64,000 bases of DNA from positions 1 through 64,000 of the forward strand of contig NZLU01000046.1 of the NCBI GenBank assembly GCA_002692725.1. The letters run 5' to 3'. Below are positions 22,819 through 32,685 of the stretch, one piece after another. Origin of the DNA: Ponticaulis sp. GTDB lineage: Bacteria; Pseudomonadota; Alphaproteobacteria; Caulobacterales; Hyphomonadaceae. Made by a program: the position numbers and the translations under genes. The notes beneath the pieces were generated by a model. It saw nothing but the letters and a program-made list of their open reading frames with translations. It did not search any database and was not told the origin of the DNA. Every line of letters starts with the position of its first letter. The first letter of the stretch is position 1.

Positions 22819-23628
22819 ATGTCTGAGGCATATGAAAGTGATGGCGCACCAAAAGAGCGCTCGACCTATTCCGCTTTTGGCGACGAATATCGGGGCTTTG
22901 ATGCGCGTGATGAGGATGGTGGCAGCAAGGGCGCATTAGTCCTGGCGCTTGCAGCTGGCGTTGTTCTGGTTTTTGGGACGGTCGTCTGGAACGCGTACCG
23001 TCAGGGCACCAAGGCAAGTCCGGAAGACGCCCCCGTGTTTGCGGCTGATGACACGCCTTACAAGCACCGACCACAGACTGCGAAGGCCAGCGAGCCTCAG
23101 TCCAAGGAGCGCATGTTTGAAGAAGGCAAGGCCCCAGACGAGAAGCTGATTCCGGCATCGGCCAGTACGCCTGATGGCAAGCCGCGGGATCTGCGTCCGG
23201 AAGCCGTCGTGCGACAAGATCCGCCTGAAAACACAGAGCGACGGGTTGCGGAAGCGCGCCCGACCCCGCCGATCGTGCGAGAAGAGCCAAAACCAACGCC
23301 GACGCCGACTGTCAGTCAGCCGCGTGAGCTACCACCTGCGGCGCCACAGACCGTGACGGGTCGGTTTGATCAGTCTGGCGACTATCTGGTTCAGGTGATG
23401 GCGCTTCGTGATCTGAACGCCACTCAGCGTGCATGGCTGCAGCTCAGCGAAGCATATTCGGATTTATTTTCCGGAGCTGAAATGGATATCCAGCGCGCGG
23501 ACCTTGGTGCGAAAGGTATATTCTTTCGGCTGCGCGCATCTGCGTTTTCGACACGGGAAGACGCTGATGATTTTTGCTCCAAACTGAAGGGTCGCGGGCA
23601 ATCCTGTATGGTTGTGGCGAGGTCTTAA
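22819..23628 (+). CDS. SPOR domain-containing membrane protein
   Basis: This 269-residue bitopic protein has a short cytoplasmic N-terminus, one membrane segment at about 38-58 (ALVLALAAGVVLVFGTVVW), a long proline and charge-rich linker (60-185), and a C-terminal SPOR domain with YLVQVMALRDLNATQ and IFFRLRASAFSTREDADDFC. SPOR domains bind denuded peptidoglycan at the division site. A cysteine pair (DDFC and QSCM) may form a disulfide. It is followed after 3 bases by nagZ, so peptidoglycan binding and recycling are linked here. Confidence 0.85.
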   Translation: MSEAYESDGAPKERSTYSAFGDEYRGFDARDEDGGSKGALVLALAAGVVLVFGTVVWNAYRQGTKASPEDAPVFAADDTPYKHRPQTAKASEPQSKERMFEEGKAPDEKLIPASASTPDGKPRDLRPEAVVRQDPPENTERRVAEARPTPPIVREEPKPTPTPTVSQPRELPPAAPQTVTGRFDQSGDYLVQVMALRDLNATQRAWLQLSEAYSDLFSGAEMDIQRADLGAKGIFFRLRASAFSTREDADDFCSKLKGRGQSCMVVARS

Positions 23629-23631
23629 AAC

Positions 23632-24666
23632 ATGAAGGCGTGTATTCTCAGCGTTTCAGGCCCCGATCTTACCGCTGAGGAAGCGGCGTTTTTGTCTGAA
23701 GCAAAGCCTTGGGCGATTATCGTCATGGGGCGGAGTTGTGTCTCAAAGGTTCAGCTGAAGAAGCTCGTCGAAGATATCTGGGAGGCCATTGGCCGCAAAT
23801 GTCTGATCTTTATTGACCAGGAGGGCGGGCGTGTTGCCCGGCTGAAAGCCCCGGAATGGCCGGTGTTTCCACCAGCTGACACGTACCACAAACTCTATCA
23901 GGCCGATCAGGACACAGGCATTGAAGCCTGCCGTCTCGGTCATACGCTGATGGGGTTGGAGCTATCGTCGCTGGGCATTCATGCGGATTGTTCTCCGGTG
24001 GTGGATCTCACTATTCCAGGCGCGCATGACATCATCGGTGATCGCGCGTTTGGCGCGGATGCCGAAACCGTGGGGATTCTGACGAATGCAGCGCTTGAGG
24101 GCCTGACGGACGCAGGCGTGGCCGGTGTTATCAAGCATATTCCGGGACATGGTCGCGCGAAAGCGGACAGCCATGAGGAATTGCCGGTTGTAGCGGATGG
24201 TGAAGCTGAGCTGGCAGAGGACTTGCAGGCCTTTGGGGCAATCAAACAGGCTCCGATGGCAATGACCGCGCATATATTGTACCCAGCTTTTGACACCAAA
24301 GAGCCCGCCACGACGTCGGAATACGTGATTTCGCATGTCATTCGGGAGAGAATCGGCTTTGATGGTCTCTTGATGAGCGATGATTTGGGGATGAAGGCTC
24401 TTGGTGGGCCATTGTCGGAGCGGGCACAGCGCGCACTCAAGGCAGGCTGTGACGTCGTTCTGCATTGTGCCGGTTTCGAAAAAGACCGGTCTGTCATCCT
24501 CGATGAAATGATCGAAGTGGCGAATGCCACGCCTGAATTGACCGGTAAGGCGCTGGAACGCGCTCTGAGCGCTGAGAAAGCGAGCACGCACCGGAAAGAG
24601 TTCGATGTGGCAGCGATGCAGTCACGTTATGATGAGTTGATGTCGCAGGAGAGAGTGAACGTCTGA
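23632..24666 (+). CDS. nagZ: beta-N-acetylhexosaminidase NagZ
   Basis: This family 3 glycoside hydrolase of the cytoplasm removes N-acetylglucosamine from anhydromuropeptides in peptidoglycan recycling. It has 344 residues. The NagZ signature KHIPGHGRAKADSH carries the catalytic Asp/His dyad, and MSDDLGMKAL carries the nucleophile Asp. The N-terminal IDQEGGRVARL is also typical. The stop overlaps the scpA start (TGATG-type), so the two are translationally coupled. Confidence 0.94.
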   Translation: MKACILSVSGPDLTAEEAAFLSEAKPWAIIVMGRSCVSKVQLKKLVEDIWEAIGRKCLIFIDQEGGRVARLKAPEWPVFPPADTYHKLYQADQDTGIEACRLGHTLMGLELSSLGIHADCSPVVDLTIPGAHDIIGDRAFGADAETVGILTNAALEGLTDAGVAGVIKHIPGHGRAKADSHEELPVVADGEAELAEDLQAFGAIKQAPMAMTAHILYPAFDTKEPATTSEYVISHVIRERIGFDGLLMSDDLGMKALGGPLSERAQRALKAGCDVVLHCAGFEKDRSVILDEMIEVANATPELTGKALERALSAEKASTHRKEFDVAAMQSRYDELMSQERVNV

Positions 24667-25514
24667 TGGCCGCTGATGGGCTGATAACAGGTACCGGAAA
24701 GTTGGATTCGTCCGAATTCGACATCGATCAGGCTGAAGCCTTTCTGGTCGATGTTGATGGGTTTGAGGGACCGCTTCACCTGTTGCTTGCCATGGCCCGC
24801 CGTCAGAAAGTCGACATGCGTCGCGTGTCCATTCTCGAACTTGCTGAGCAATATCTGGTTTTCATTTCCGATGCGCGCGACAAGCGTATTGATCTCGCCG
24901 CAGACTATCTGCTCATGGCGGCGTGGCTGGCCTTTCTCAAATCGCGCCTTTTGCTGCCCAAGCCTGAGAAAGCGGACAAGGACGATGTCTCTGCTGATGA
25001 TCTCGCTGCGCGTCTGGCGTTTCGGCTGCAGCGTCTGGATGCTATGCGCGAAGGGGCTGAATCCCTGATGGCGGGTGATCTGCTGGGGCGTGATGTTTTT
25101 GTCCGCGGCGAGCCAGAAAAACCAGTTGTCATCAAGCGTCCACAATACACAACGCGTCTGATTGATCTGATGGCGGCATTTTCGAAGATCCAGTCGCGAA
25201 AGACGCGCGAAAAGCCACATGAAGTGGTCAAACAGTATGTGTTGCCGCTGGAAAATGCACGGCTGACGATTGAAAAGGTATTACCTACGTTTGGGGATCG
25301 CTGGGCCAGCCTGAATGAGGTCGCGGAACAGAATCCGGCGGATATGGAGCAGGAGCTACCGACCAAGTGTAAGCTTGCGAGTATTTTTGCCGCTTCACTT
25401 GATCTAACAAAGGCCAGGAAGATTGATTTACGTCAGGATGGATACCGCATGCCGGTCTTCGTTCGTCAGATGGCGGAAAGTGATGGAGAAAGCCAGAATG
25501 GCTTCGAAAACTGA
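24666..25514 (+). CDS. scpA: segregation and condensation protein A (kleisin)
   Basis: ScpA is the kleisin that bridges SMC heads and binds ScpB to form bacterial condensin. The 282-residue protein has the N-terminal kleisin motif DGFEGPLHLLLAMAR and the helix YLLMAAWLAFLKSRLLLP. The C-terminal winged helix with VRQMAESDG is at the end. It starts on the nagZ stop and ends overlapping scpB by 17 nt. Confidence 0.93.
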   Translation: MAADGLITGTGKLDSSEFDIDQAEAFLVDVDGFEGPLHLLLAMARRQKVDMRRVSILELAEQYLVFISDARDKRIDLAADYLLMAAWLAFLKSRLLLPKPEKADKDDVSADDLAARLAFRLQRLDAMREGAESLMAGDLLGRDVFVRGEPEKPVVIKRPQYTTRLIDLMAAFSKIQSRKTREKPHEVVKQYVLPLENARLTIEKVLPTFGDRWASLNEVAEQNPADMEQELPTKCKLASIFAASLDLTKARKIDLRQDGYRMPVFVRQMAESDGESQNGFEN

Positions 25515-26274
25515 GGCTGAACGGCTGGAGGATATCCGATCAGCCGTCCAGCAGATGAGCTTTGTTTATAAAGGGCAGGAAAAGCGCGTTGAGGAAGGCC
25601 CGGCCGTCTCCACGCCGAAGCTGGAAACCGAAGCCGAAGCCCTGAGACGTGCAGAGGCAGTTCTGTTCGCGGCTGGAGAGCCCATGTCAGCGGAAGAAGT
25701 CGCGGCGTCTATGCCCTCAGGTGTCGATGCGTCCGAGATTCTCATGACGCTTCAGGAAGGCTATGCCAGCCGGGGCGTGAATCTTGTCGAAGTGGGAGGC
25801 CGGTGGCGCTTTCAGACTGCGCGGGATTTGTCATTCCTGTTTACGGAGTATCGCGAGGAAGACCGCAAACTTTCCGCTGCGGCGCTCGAAACTATGGCGA
25901 TCATTGCATATTGCCAGCCCGTGACGCGCGCAGAAATCGAGGAAGTCCGCGGGGTCGCGGTCTCAAAAGGGACGCTGGATATTCTGCTTGAGTGCGGATG
26001 GGTGCGCCTGCGCGGTCGTCGAAGAACGCCCGGGCGGCCTGTCACCTATGGCACAACTGACGAATTTCTGGAGCATTTCGGTCTCGACAGCCTGGATACA
26101 TTGCCCGGCAAGTCCGAATTTCAGGCGGCAGGTTTGTTGGAGAGCGGACTGCCTGTTGGCTTCGAAATGCCGAAACCTTCGCAATCTGATGATGATCTGG
26201 ATGATATCTCAACAGAAGTTGATGATGAATCTGCTTCTTTTCACACAGATTATCTGGAAGAAGACGAGAGCTGA
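25498..26274 (+). CDS. scpB: segregation and condensation protein B
   Basis: ScpB is the dimeric winged-helix partner of ScpA in the SMC complex. From ATG 25498, with GGAGA upstream, it has 258 residues; ATG 25483 is possible. Typical features are the first winged helix AEAVLFAAGEPMSAEEVA, and the second with ALETMAIIAYCQPVTRAEIEEVRG and RRRTPGRPVTYGTT. The C-terminal acidic tail (about 215-258) is longer than in model proteins, as is common in this group. Confidence 0.93.
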   Translation: MASKTEAERLEDIRSAVQQMSFVYKGQEKRVEEGPAVSTPKLETEAEALRRAEAVLFAAGEPMSAEEVAASMPSGVDASEILMTLQEGYASRGVNLVEVGGRWRFQTARDLSFLFTEYREEDRKLSAAALETMAIIAYCQPVTRAEIEEVRGVAVSKGTLDILLECGWVRLRGRRRTPGRPVTYGTTDEFLEHFGLDSLDTLPGKSEFQAAGLLESGLPVGFEMPKPSQSDDDLDDISTEVDDESASFHTDYLEEDES

Positions 26275-26338
26275 CATCCTTTCCATTGTCGTGTCGGTTG
26301 TTCCTGCTTATTCTAAGGGGATGTAAAGGAGTGCTCTT

Positions 26339-26542
26339 ATGAGTCCAGGATTATGGCAGCTATTGCTCGTGGTCGTTGTCGCGTTGCTTCTCTTTGGCGG
26401 CCGCGGAAAAATTTCTTCGATCATGGGTGACATGGCGAAAGGCATTCGGAGTTTTCGGTCCGGGTTGAAAGACGATGAAGAGGAAGAGGATAAAAAATCT
26501 CCTGAACCTCTCAACGTGACACCCGAAAAAGATAAAGTCTGA
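26339..26542 (+). CDS. tatA: Sec-independent translocase protein TatA
   Basis: TatA forms the pore-like assembly of the twin-arginine export system. The 67-residue protein has one N-terminal membrane helix ([16 protein letters not shown]), the FGGRGK hinge, an amphipathic helix [19 protein letters not shown], and an acidic tail. An AAAGGAG ribosome site precedes ATG 26339. It opens the tatABC cluster, 64 bp after scpB. Confidence 0.93.
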   Translation: MSPGLWQLLLVVVVALLLFGGRGKISSIMGDMAKGIRSFRSGLKDDEEEEDKKSPEPLNVTPEKDKV

Positions 26543-26561
26543 GTTCAGGCTTTAATTTCTG

Positions 26562-26996
26562 ATGCTTCCTCAGTTCGGTATCTCCGAATTTCTTTTGATC
26601 GCTATTCTGGCGCTGATCGTGGTGGGTCCCAAGGACCTGCCATTGATGATGCGTCGGCTCGGGCAATGGGTCGGGCAGGCCAAACGCATGGCGAATGAGT
26701 TTCGCGGTGCGTTTGATGATATTGCACGGCAGGCAGAGCTCGATGAGCTTCGGAAGGAAATCGAGGATCTGAAAAAGAACAACTCGGTTGAACAGGCAAT
26801 GGCTGAACTGAAAGAGACTGAAGATCAGATCAATGCGTCTGTTCTGAAGGAAGAAGCCAGCCAGAAAAAAGACACCAGCGCCGCATCCAAGGCAGAACCT
26901 AAAGAAGAATCGACGGGGACGGATTCGTCTGGGTCGGATGAGGATACATCTGACAAAAAGCCCGTCATGACCAGTGAGCCAAACGGTGAGCGATAA
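26562..26996 (+). CDS. tatB: Sec-independent translocase protein TatB
   Basis: TatB joins TatC in the receptor for twin-arginine signal peptides. The 144-residue protein has the TatB N-terminus FGISEFLLIAILALIVVGPK with the conserved Glu and GPKDLP hinge, followed by an amphipathic helix and a long Lys/Glu/Ser-rich cytoplasmic tail. It begins 19 bp after tatA and overlaps the start of tatC. Confidence 0.94.
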   Translation: MLPQFGISEFLLIAILALIVVGPKDLPLMMRRLGQWVGQAKRMANEFRGAFDDIARQAELDELRKEIEDLKKNNSVEQAMAELKETEDQINASVLKEEASQKKDTSAASKAEPKEESTGTDSSGSDEDTSDKKPVMTSEPNGER

Positions 26997-27813
26997 CTCC
27001 TCCGGAACAACTGTCGACGATGATGAAGTCGAGGGCTCGAGTGCGCCGCTGCTCGAGCATCTGACGGAGCTTCGCGCGCGCCTTATCTGGGGGATTGCGT
27101 CACTGCTGGTCGCGGCGATTGTGTGTTTTCTTTTTGCTCAGCCGATTTACAATTTTCTGCTCCGGCCACTCGTTCATGTGGCTGAAGTCTCGCGCGGCGA
27201 TACCGACTTCAATCTGATCTATACCGGTCCGATGGAAGTCTTTTTCGCACAGCTGAAGCTTTCCCTGTTTGCCGGTGTGTTTCTGGCCTTCCCATTCATC
27301 GCCTGGCAGATTTATGCCTTTGTGGCGCCGGGTCTCTATAAGAATGAACGTGGGGCATTCCTGCCGTTTCTGGTGGCGGCGCCTATGCTGTTCGTCATCG
27401 GCGGGACGTTTGTGTATCTCGTCATGTTGCCACTGATCGCGAATTTTTCTCTGAGTTTCGAGCAGGCTGGTGGAAATGGTATCGCGGAGATTGAATCGCA
27501 AATCCGGGTATCTGAGTATCTGTCACTCGTGATGGCGCTGATGCTGGCTTTTGGCCTCTCATTTCAGCTGCCTGTGATTGTGAGTCTGTTAGGCAAGGCC
27601 GATCTGATCTCGTCCGGGACGCTGAAAACAGGACGCAAGTATGCGCTGGTTGGTATTCTGGCTTTTGCCGCGTTTTTTACGCCTCCGGATATCATTTCCC
27701 AGATCATGTTGGCTGTGCCGGTGATGATTTTGTACGAAATTTCGATCTGGTGTGTCGTGCTGATTGAGCGCGCGCGTCTACGCGAAGAAGAAGAGCGTGA
27801 CGCTGCGGAGTAG
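26974..27813 (+). CDS. tatC: Sec-independent translocase protein TatC
   Basis: TatC is the six-span core of the twin-arginine translocase. The family motif PLLEHLTELRARL precedes the first span. Later segments include GLYKNERGAFLPF, the third-span FVIGGTFVYLVMLP, and the FFTPPDIISQ motif. The start is GTG 26974 (279 residues) or GTG 26986 (275 residues), both overlapping tatB; neither has a strong ribosome site, so coupling to tatB translation is likely. Confidence 0.95.
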   Translation: MSQTVSDNSSGTTVDDDEVEGSSAPLLEHLTELRARLIWGIASLLVAAIVCFLFAQPIYNFLLRPLVHVAEVSRGDTDFNLIYTGPMEVFFAQLKLSLFAGVFLAFPFIAWQIYAFVAPGLYKNERGAFLPFLVAAPMLFVIGGTFVYLVMLPLIANFSLSFEQAGGNGIAEIESQIRVSEYLSLVMALMLAFGLSFQLPVIVSLLGKADLISSGTLKTGRKYALVGILAFAAFFTPPDIISQIMLAVPVMILYEISIWCVVLIERARLREEEERDAAE

Positions 27814-27880
27814 ATTTCTTGCGCGCATCTGATTAAGCAGGCGCCACACAGAGTCTCTTTCTGCACACAGGTTTTGATCC

Positions 27881-29200
27881 ATGCATGACATCCGTCTGAT
27901 CCGCGAGGAACCGGATAAGTTTGATGAAGCGCTGCAGCGCCGTTTCTATCCGTTGCCAGAAGGCGGCGGGACCTGGTCCGCCGTTGTTCTGGATCTCGAC
28001 GCGAAGGTTCGCGACGCTGTGGGCAGGAAACAGGAAGCCGAGCAGACCCGTAATCAGTCTTCGAAACTGATTGGCAAGGCGAAAGCCAGTGGAGATGAGG
28101 CCGAAGCTCAGAGGCTGATGGCAGCCGTTGCTGAGGCGAAAGCGACCATCGAAGCGGCCGGTGAAGAAGAAGCTGACGCGCAAGCTACGCGTGATGATCT
28201 GCTCGCGCGTTTCCCGAATGCACCTTATGACGACGTTCCACTCGGCGAAGGCGAAGCCGAGAATGTTGAAATCCGTCGCTGGGGTGACCCTGTAGAGCTT
28301 GGCTTTGAGGCAAAATCTCATGATGTCCTCGGCGAGAGCCTTTCGGTGGGTAATGCCGGGGCGCAAATGGATTTCGAAGCAGCTGTGGCGATGTCCGGAT
28401 CGCGATTTGTGGCGCTGAAAGGCCCGCTGGCGCGACTCGAACGGGCGCTGTCTGCCTTTATGCTTGACCTACAGACCCAGGAACATGGCTACACGGAAGT
28501 CAGCCCGCCTTTGCTTGTTCAGGACCGTGCTCTGTTCGGAACAGGACAATTACCAAAGTTTGGTGAGGAATTGTTTCTCACCACGGCCGGGCATTATCTG
28601 ATCCCGACGGCTGAGGTTTCGCTGACCAATCTCGTACGCGAGACGATTCTGGATGAAACACAGCTGCCTTTGCGGATGACGGCTCACACGCCATGTTTCC
28701 GGTCAGAGGCTGGGAGCGCCGGTCGGGACACCAAAGGCATGATCCGCCTTCATCAGTTCAACAAGGTTGAATTGGTCTCGATCACACGTCCTGAGGAAAG
28801 CGACGATGAACTCGAGCGCATGACAGGCTGCGCCGAAACCGTGCTTCAAAAGCTTGGTCTTGCCTATCGCGTGATGAAGCTTTCGTCTGGTGATATGGGT
28901 GCCGGGGCGCGCAGGACTTATGATCTGGAAGTCTGGCTTCCGAGCCAGAACACCTATCGTGAAATTTCTTCGTGCTCGACCTGTGGTGATTTCCAGGCGC
29001 GCCGGATGGATGCCAAATTCCGACGCAAAGATGCGAAAAAGCCTGAGTTTGTTCACACGCTGAACGGATCGGGTCTGGCGGTCGGCAGAACGCTGGTCGC
29101 TGTGATCGAGAATTATCAGCTCGAGAATGGTGACATTGCGATCCCTGAGGTTCTGCAGCCTTACATGGGCGGATCAGATAAGATCACGACGGTAAGCTGA
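27881..29200 (+). CDS. serS: serine--tRNA ligase
   Basis: This class II synthetase of 439 residues has the N-terminal coiled-coil arm (about 30-100), which touches the long arm of tRNA-Ser, followed by a catalytic core. Motif 2 is [20 protein letters not shown], and motif 3 contains [13 protein letters not shown]. The start ATG 27881 fits the family N-terminus [11 protein letters not shown]. Its stop overlaps surE by one base (TGATG). Confidence 0.96.
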   Translation: MHDIRLIREEPDKFDEALQRRFYPLPEGGGTWSAVVLDLDAKVRDAVGRKQEAEQTRNQSSKLIGKAKASGDEAEAQRLMAAVAEAKATIEAAGEEEADAQATRDDLLARFPNAPYDDVPLGEGEAENVEIRRWGDPVELGFEAKSHDVLGESLSVGNAGAQMDFEAAVAMSGSRFVALKGPLARLERALSAFMLDLQTQEHGYTEVSPPLLVQDRALFGTGQLPKFGEELFLTTAGHYLIPTAEVSLTNLVRETILDETQLPLRMTAHTPCFRSEAGSAGRDTKGMIRLHQFNKVELVSITRPEESDDELERMTGCAETVLQKLGLAYRVMKLSSGDMGAGARRTYDLEVWLPSQNTYREISSCSTCGDFQARRMDAKFRRKDAKKPEFVHTLNGSGLAVGRTLVAVIENYQLENGDIAIPEVLQPYMGGSDKITTVS

Positions 29201-29976
29201 TGCGGATTCTTCTGACGAATGATGACGGCATTCATGCCGAAGGTCTCGACGTGCTCGAGGATATCGCACGGCACTTTTCAGACGATATCTGGGTTATCGC
29301 GCCTGAGGTTGAGCAGTCGGGAAAGTCGCGGGCTGTGACGCTGACCGAACCGGTGCGGGTGCGTCAGATGGACGAAAAGAAGTTCGCTGTGCGCGGGACG
29401 CCGACAGACTGTGTGATGATCGCGGTTCTGGAGCTGATGAAAGACAATCTGCCCGATCTTGTGCTGTCTGGCGTCAATCGTGGTCAGAACATCGCCGAAG
29501 ACACAACTTATTCGGGAACGGTTGCAGGCGCCATGTGCGGCATGCAGCATGGCGTGCGCTCAATTGCGCTAAGCCAATCTCGTGGGTTTCAATTTCCCGG
29601 TTCTCTGCCTTGGGATACCGCGCGACATTGGGGCAAGAAAGTTCTGGGACCGCTTCTGGAGACGAGCTGGCCGGACGATGTGATTATGAATGTCAATTTT
29701 CCGGACCGGGCGATTGATGAGGTGACCGGGGTTGAGGTCACGCGCCAGGGCTTTCGGGATGAAAATATCATCCGGGCTGAACAGCGCGAAGACCTGCGAG
29801 GGGACACCTATTTCTGGATCGGCTATCGTGGAAAGCTGTCTGACCCGCCACAAGGCACTGATCTGAAGGCGATTTATGAGGGCAGGGTGTCGGTGAGTCC
29901 GTTACATGTAGACCTGACCCATGAAGACACATTACAGTCATTCAAATCTGACCTGGCTGGTGTGTGGGAGAAATGA
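29200..29976 (+). CDS. surE: 5'/3'-nucleotidase SurE
   Basis: SurE dephosphorylates nucleoside monophosphates and supports stationary-phase survival. The 258-residue protein has the metal-binding N-terminus [16 protein letters not shown], the APEVEQSGKSRA segment, and LSGVNRGQNIAEDTTYSGTV with the conserved Asn and Ser/Thr. It sits between serS and pcm with no spacing, the standard surE-pcm pairing. Confidence 0.95.
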   Translation: MRILLTNDDGIHAEGLDVLEDIARHFSDDIWVIAPEVEQSGKSRAVTLTEPVRVRQMDEKKFAVRGTPTDCVMIAVLELMKDNLPDLVLSGVNRGQNIAEDTTYSGTVAGAMCGMQHGVRSIALSQSRGFQFPGSLPWDTARHWGKKVLGPLLETSWPDDVIMNVNFPDRAIDEVTGVEVTRQGFRDENIIRAEQREDLRGDTYFWIGYRGKLSDPPQGTDLKAIYEGRVSVSPLHVDLTHEDTLQSFKSDLAGVWEK

Positions 29977-30642
29977 TTGAGCTCAGAGAATGAGGAACGC
30001 GATCCGTTTCAGATGATGCGGCTCATTCTTGAGCTGCGTCAGACGGGAATCACGGATACATTTCTTCTGAATGCGATTGAGAGTCTTCCTCGTCACGAGT
30101 TCATCCCGGAAGAATTGGGAGAGTTCGCCTATGATGACGTGGCGCTGCCAATTGCCTGTGGACAGACTATAACGCGCCCATCGACTGTTGCGGGCATGGT
30201 CTACGCACTCGAGCTTGGCGAAATGAGGGCGTATACGGTTCTCGAAATCGGGACCGGAAGTGGATTTCTGACCGCCCTGACATCCAAGCTCGCCAGACGG
30301 GTTTACACGGTTGATCGATATCGGACGCTGATCGAAAGCGCGCGTCAAAGGTTCGAAGCCTTGAGGATCACCAACATCGTTTCACAATGCTCGGATGGAG
30401 CGCTTGGTTGGAGCGCGACAGCGCCATTCGACCGGATCGTTTCAACCTGCGCAGTCGAGACGATACCTAAAGTCTGGCTGGATCAGCTGAAGCCAGATGG
30501 AATCATGGTGATTCCGGTGGGGACGAATGAGGATCAGTTCGTCAAAAAAATCATCAAAAAGGCCGATGGATCCCTGCAGGAAGAGAGCCTGGCTCCTTCG
30601 AAGTTTCTGCATCTTGCCGATGGTGTTGCAAAAGAACTCTAA
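29977..30642 (+). CDS. pcm: protein-L-isoaspartate O-methyltransferase
   Basis: Pcm methylates isoaspartyl residues in damaged proteins so they can be repaired. The start is TTG 29977, directly after the surE stop, with GGGAG 8 bases upstream. It has 221 residues, and the family segment ALPIACGQTITRPSTVAGM and SAM motif LEIGTGSGFLTAL are intact. This contrasts with the divergent Pcm-like protein at 11768. The nlpD/M23 gene often found downstream is absent. Confidence 0.94.
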   Translation: MSSENEERDPFQMMRLILELRQTGITDTFLLNAIESLPRHEFIPEELGEFAYDDVALPIACGQTITRPSTVAGMVYALELGEMRAYTVLEIGTGSGFLTALTSKLARRVYTVDRYRTLIESARQRFEALRITNIVSQCSDGALGWSATAPFDRIVSTCAVETIPKVWLDQLKPDGIMVIPVGTNEDQFVKKIIKKADGSLQEESLAPSKFLHLADGVAKEL

Positions 30643-30646
30643 TTTC

Positions 30647-30668
30647 CTTTGCAAGCTTGTTTGCAAAG
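30647..30668. terminator. hairpin after pcm, possible terminator
   Basis: CTTTGCAA (30647-30654) and TTGCAAAG (30661-30668) form a perfect 8-bp stem with a 6-base loop directly after the pcm stop. There is no T-tract, so it may be a processing site or a weak terminator. Confidence 0.35.
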
Positions 30669-30721
30669 TGTTCGTCTCCCAAGTATAGCTCCGCGTTCAA
30701 ACTCTTGGAAACGGGCTTCAA

Positions 30722-31057
30722 ATGCAAGAATCTATGTTGATCACCGCTGCGGCGGCTGGCGGTTCAAACATCATCACCGGTCTCATCCTGCCGTTTGGTG
30801 CGATGGCCGCGATTATGTATTTCCTTCTCATCCGCCCTCAGCAGCAACAGCGGAAACGTCACCGCGAAATGCTGGAAAACCTCAAGAAGAACGACATGGT
30901 CGTTACCTCTGGCGGTTTGCTCGGCAAAGTGACCCAATTGGGCGACGATGAAGTGCGTCTCAATCTCGGCGACACTGAGGTGCGAATTCTGCGGTCCATG
31001 GTTGTGGATGTCCGCAACAAAGATGGTTCTGTGAAGACTGAAGAGAAAAAATCCTAA
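30722..31057 (+). CDS. yajC: preprotein translocase subunit YajC
   Basis: YajC is the small accessory membrane protein that associates with SecDF. The 111-residue protein has one membrane helix (LILPFGAMAAIMYFLLIRP) followed by the family motif RPQQQQRKRHREML and the conserved GDxV-like strand, here KNDMVVTSGGLLGKV. It opens the yajC-secD-secF operon, 9 bp before secD. Confidence 0.93.
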   Translation: MQESMLITAAAAGGSNIITGLILPFGAMAAIMYFLLIRPQQQQRKRHREMLENLKKNDMVVTSGGLLGKVTQLGDDEVRLNLGDTEVRILRSMVVDVRNKDGSVKTEEKKS

Positions 31058-31066
31058 GGGCGAACC

Positions 31067-32674
31067 ATGCTACAGTTTCCGGCCTGGAAAGTTGCGCTCA
31101 TTGCGATCACCATTCTTTGGGGCGCAATGCTCGCCTTGCCAAATATGCTGTCTGAGGGCCAACGGGAGATGATCCCAGGCCCTTTACCGAGTTCCCCTGC
31201 GAAACTCGGGCTTGATCTCCAGGGCGGTGTTTCGCTGCTATTGTCGGTCGACTCCGACAAGTCAGTGAACAAACAGCTGAATGATCTCTTGCGGGATGTC
31301 CGGTCACGTCTTCAATCGACACGGGGCGACGATCGTATCGCTTATTCCGGGCTCCGCGTGGAATCAAATGCAGTCCGCTTCAAGCCTCGCGCTCAGGATA
31401 TGATCGATCCGGCCGTTGAGCTTCTTTGCGGTCTGAACACCACATTGGGCGGGCCGCTGGCATCCCCGTCGATCCGGGTCGCGCAGATCGCTGGCGGCGA
31501 AGTTGAAGTTCGCTTCACGCCACAGCGCATTGAAACAATCCGGAATGACGCAACACGGCAGACCATTGCCAAGCTCGGACCTCGCCTTGACCCGAACGGG
31601 ATTGGCGAGATATCGGTCCAGGCCCAGGGCGAAACGGATATTATTGTGGAAGCGCCGGGTGAGAGTGATCCGGAGCGGCTCAAGCGTATTATCGAGCAGC
31701 CGGGTGAGCTGACCTTCAATCTGGTTGAAGACAATCCGACCATCGTGAATGAGGCCTTCCGGACGGGACGTGTCCGGGCGGGTTATCAGATGATCGATTC
31801 GGTGACTGGTGAGCAGCTTCTTGTCGAAGCGAACCCGATCATTGAAGGCGATATGGTGCGCTCAGCAAGCCAAGGGTTCCACCCTGAGAACAACACACCG
31901 ATTGTCAATTTTACCTTCAACACGCGCGGCGCGAAGCTTTTCGGTGATGCGACGGCCGCCAACCGGGGTAAGCGATTTGCCATCATTCTGGATGGTGTGT
32001 CTCAGTCTGCGCCACGAATTAATGCGGCGATTCTGGGTGGCTCGGGTTTCATTGAGGGTAGCTTTACGGTCGACTCTGCCAAAGAACTCGCAACCATTAT
32101 TCAGGCCGGTGCTCTGCCTGCCGATGTGAGGGTTGAATCTGAACGTCTGGTTGGTCCGACATTGGGTCAGGACTCGATTGAAGCCGGTACGATGGCCTCG
32201 TTGATTGGTCTGGTCCTTGTCGCGATCTTCATGGTGATCGCTTATGGATTGTTCGGTGGTTTTGCCGTCGGCTCATTGTTCGCTAACATCATTCTGATCT
32301 TCGGGTTATTGTCCGGCCTGGGGGCAACGCTGACACTGCCGGGTATTGCCGGTATCATCCTGACCATTGGTATGGCGGTCGATGCGAACGTCCTTGTGTT
32401 CGAGCGGATCCGTGAGGAGCAGAAAAACGGTCGTTCGCCGCTTTCTGCGGTCGAGTCCGGCTATAAACAGGCCTTTTCGACCATTCTTGACGCGAATATT
32501 ACGACACTGCTGGCAGCGATCACGTTGTATCTGTTGGGATCGGGGCCAGTGAAGGGGTTTGCCGTCACGCTTGCGATCGGTATCTTCACCTCTGTTTTCA
32601 CGGCCTTCGTTGTGACGCGTTGGTTCACGGTTAGCTGGTTGCGCATGGCGCGGCCAAAGAAACTGCCGATCTAG
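31067..32674 (+). CDS. secD: protein translocase subunit SecD
   Basis: SecD uses the proton gradient to pull proteins out of the SecYEG channel on the periplasmic side. The 535-residue protein has an N-terminal membrane helix, the LGLDLQGGVSLL motif, a large periplasmic P1 region with PGELTFNLVE, and five C-terminal spans beginning near residue 370. Signature segments SLIGLVLVAIFMV and AVDANVLVFERIREE (with the functional Asp) are intact. Confidence 0.96.
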   Translation: MLQFPAWKVALIAITILWGAMLALPNMLSEGQREMIPGPLPSSPAKLGLDLQGGVSLLLSVDSDKSVNKQLNDLLRDVRSRLQSTRGDDRIAYSGLRVESNAVRFKPRAQDMIDPAVELLCGLNTTLGGPLASPSIRVAQIAGGEVEVRFTPQRIETIRNDATRQTIAKLGPRLDPNGIGEISVQAQGETDIIVEAPGESDPERLKRIIEQPGELTFNLVEDNPTIVNEAFRTGRVRAGYQMIDSVTGEQLLVEANPIIEGDMVRSASQGFHPENNTPIVNFTFNTRGAKLFGDATAANRGKRFAIILDGVSQSAPRINAAILGGSGFIEGSFTVDSAKELATIIQAGALPADVRVESERLVGPTLGQDSIEAGTMASLIGLVLVAIFMVIAYGLFGGFAVGSLFANIILIFGLLSGLGATLTLPGIAGIILTIGMAVDANVLVFERIREEQKNGRSPLSAVESGYKQAFSTILDANITTLLAAITLYLLGSGPVKGFAVTLAIGIFTSVFTAFVVTRWFTVSWLRMARPKKLPI

Positions 32675-32685
32675 GAGACCCTGCT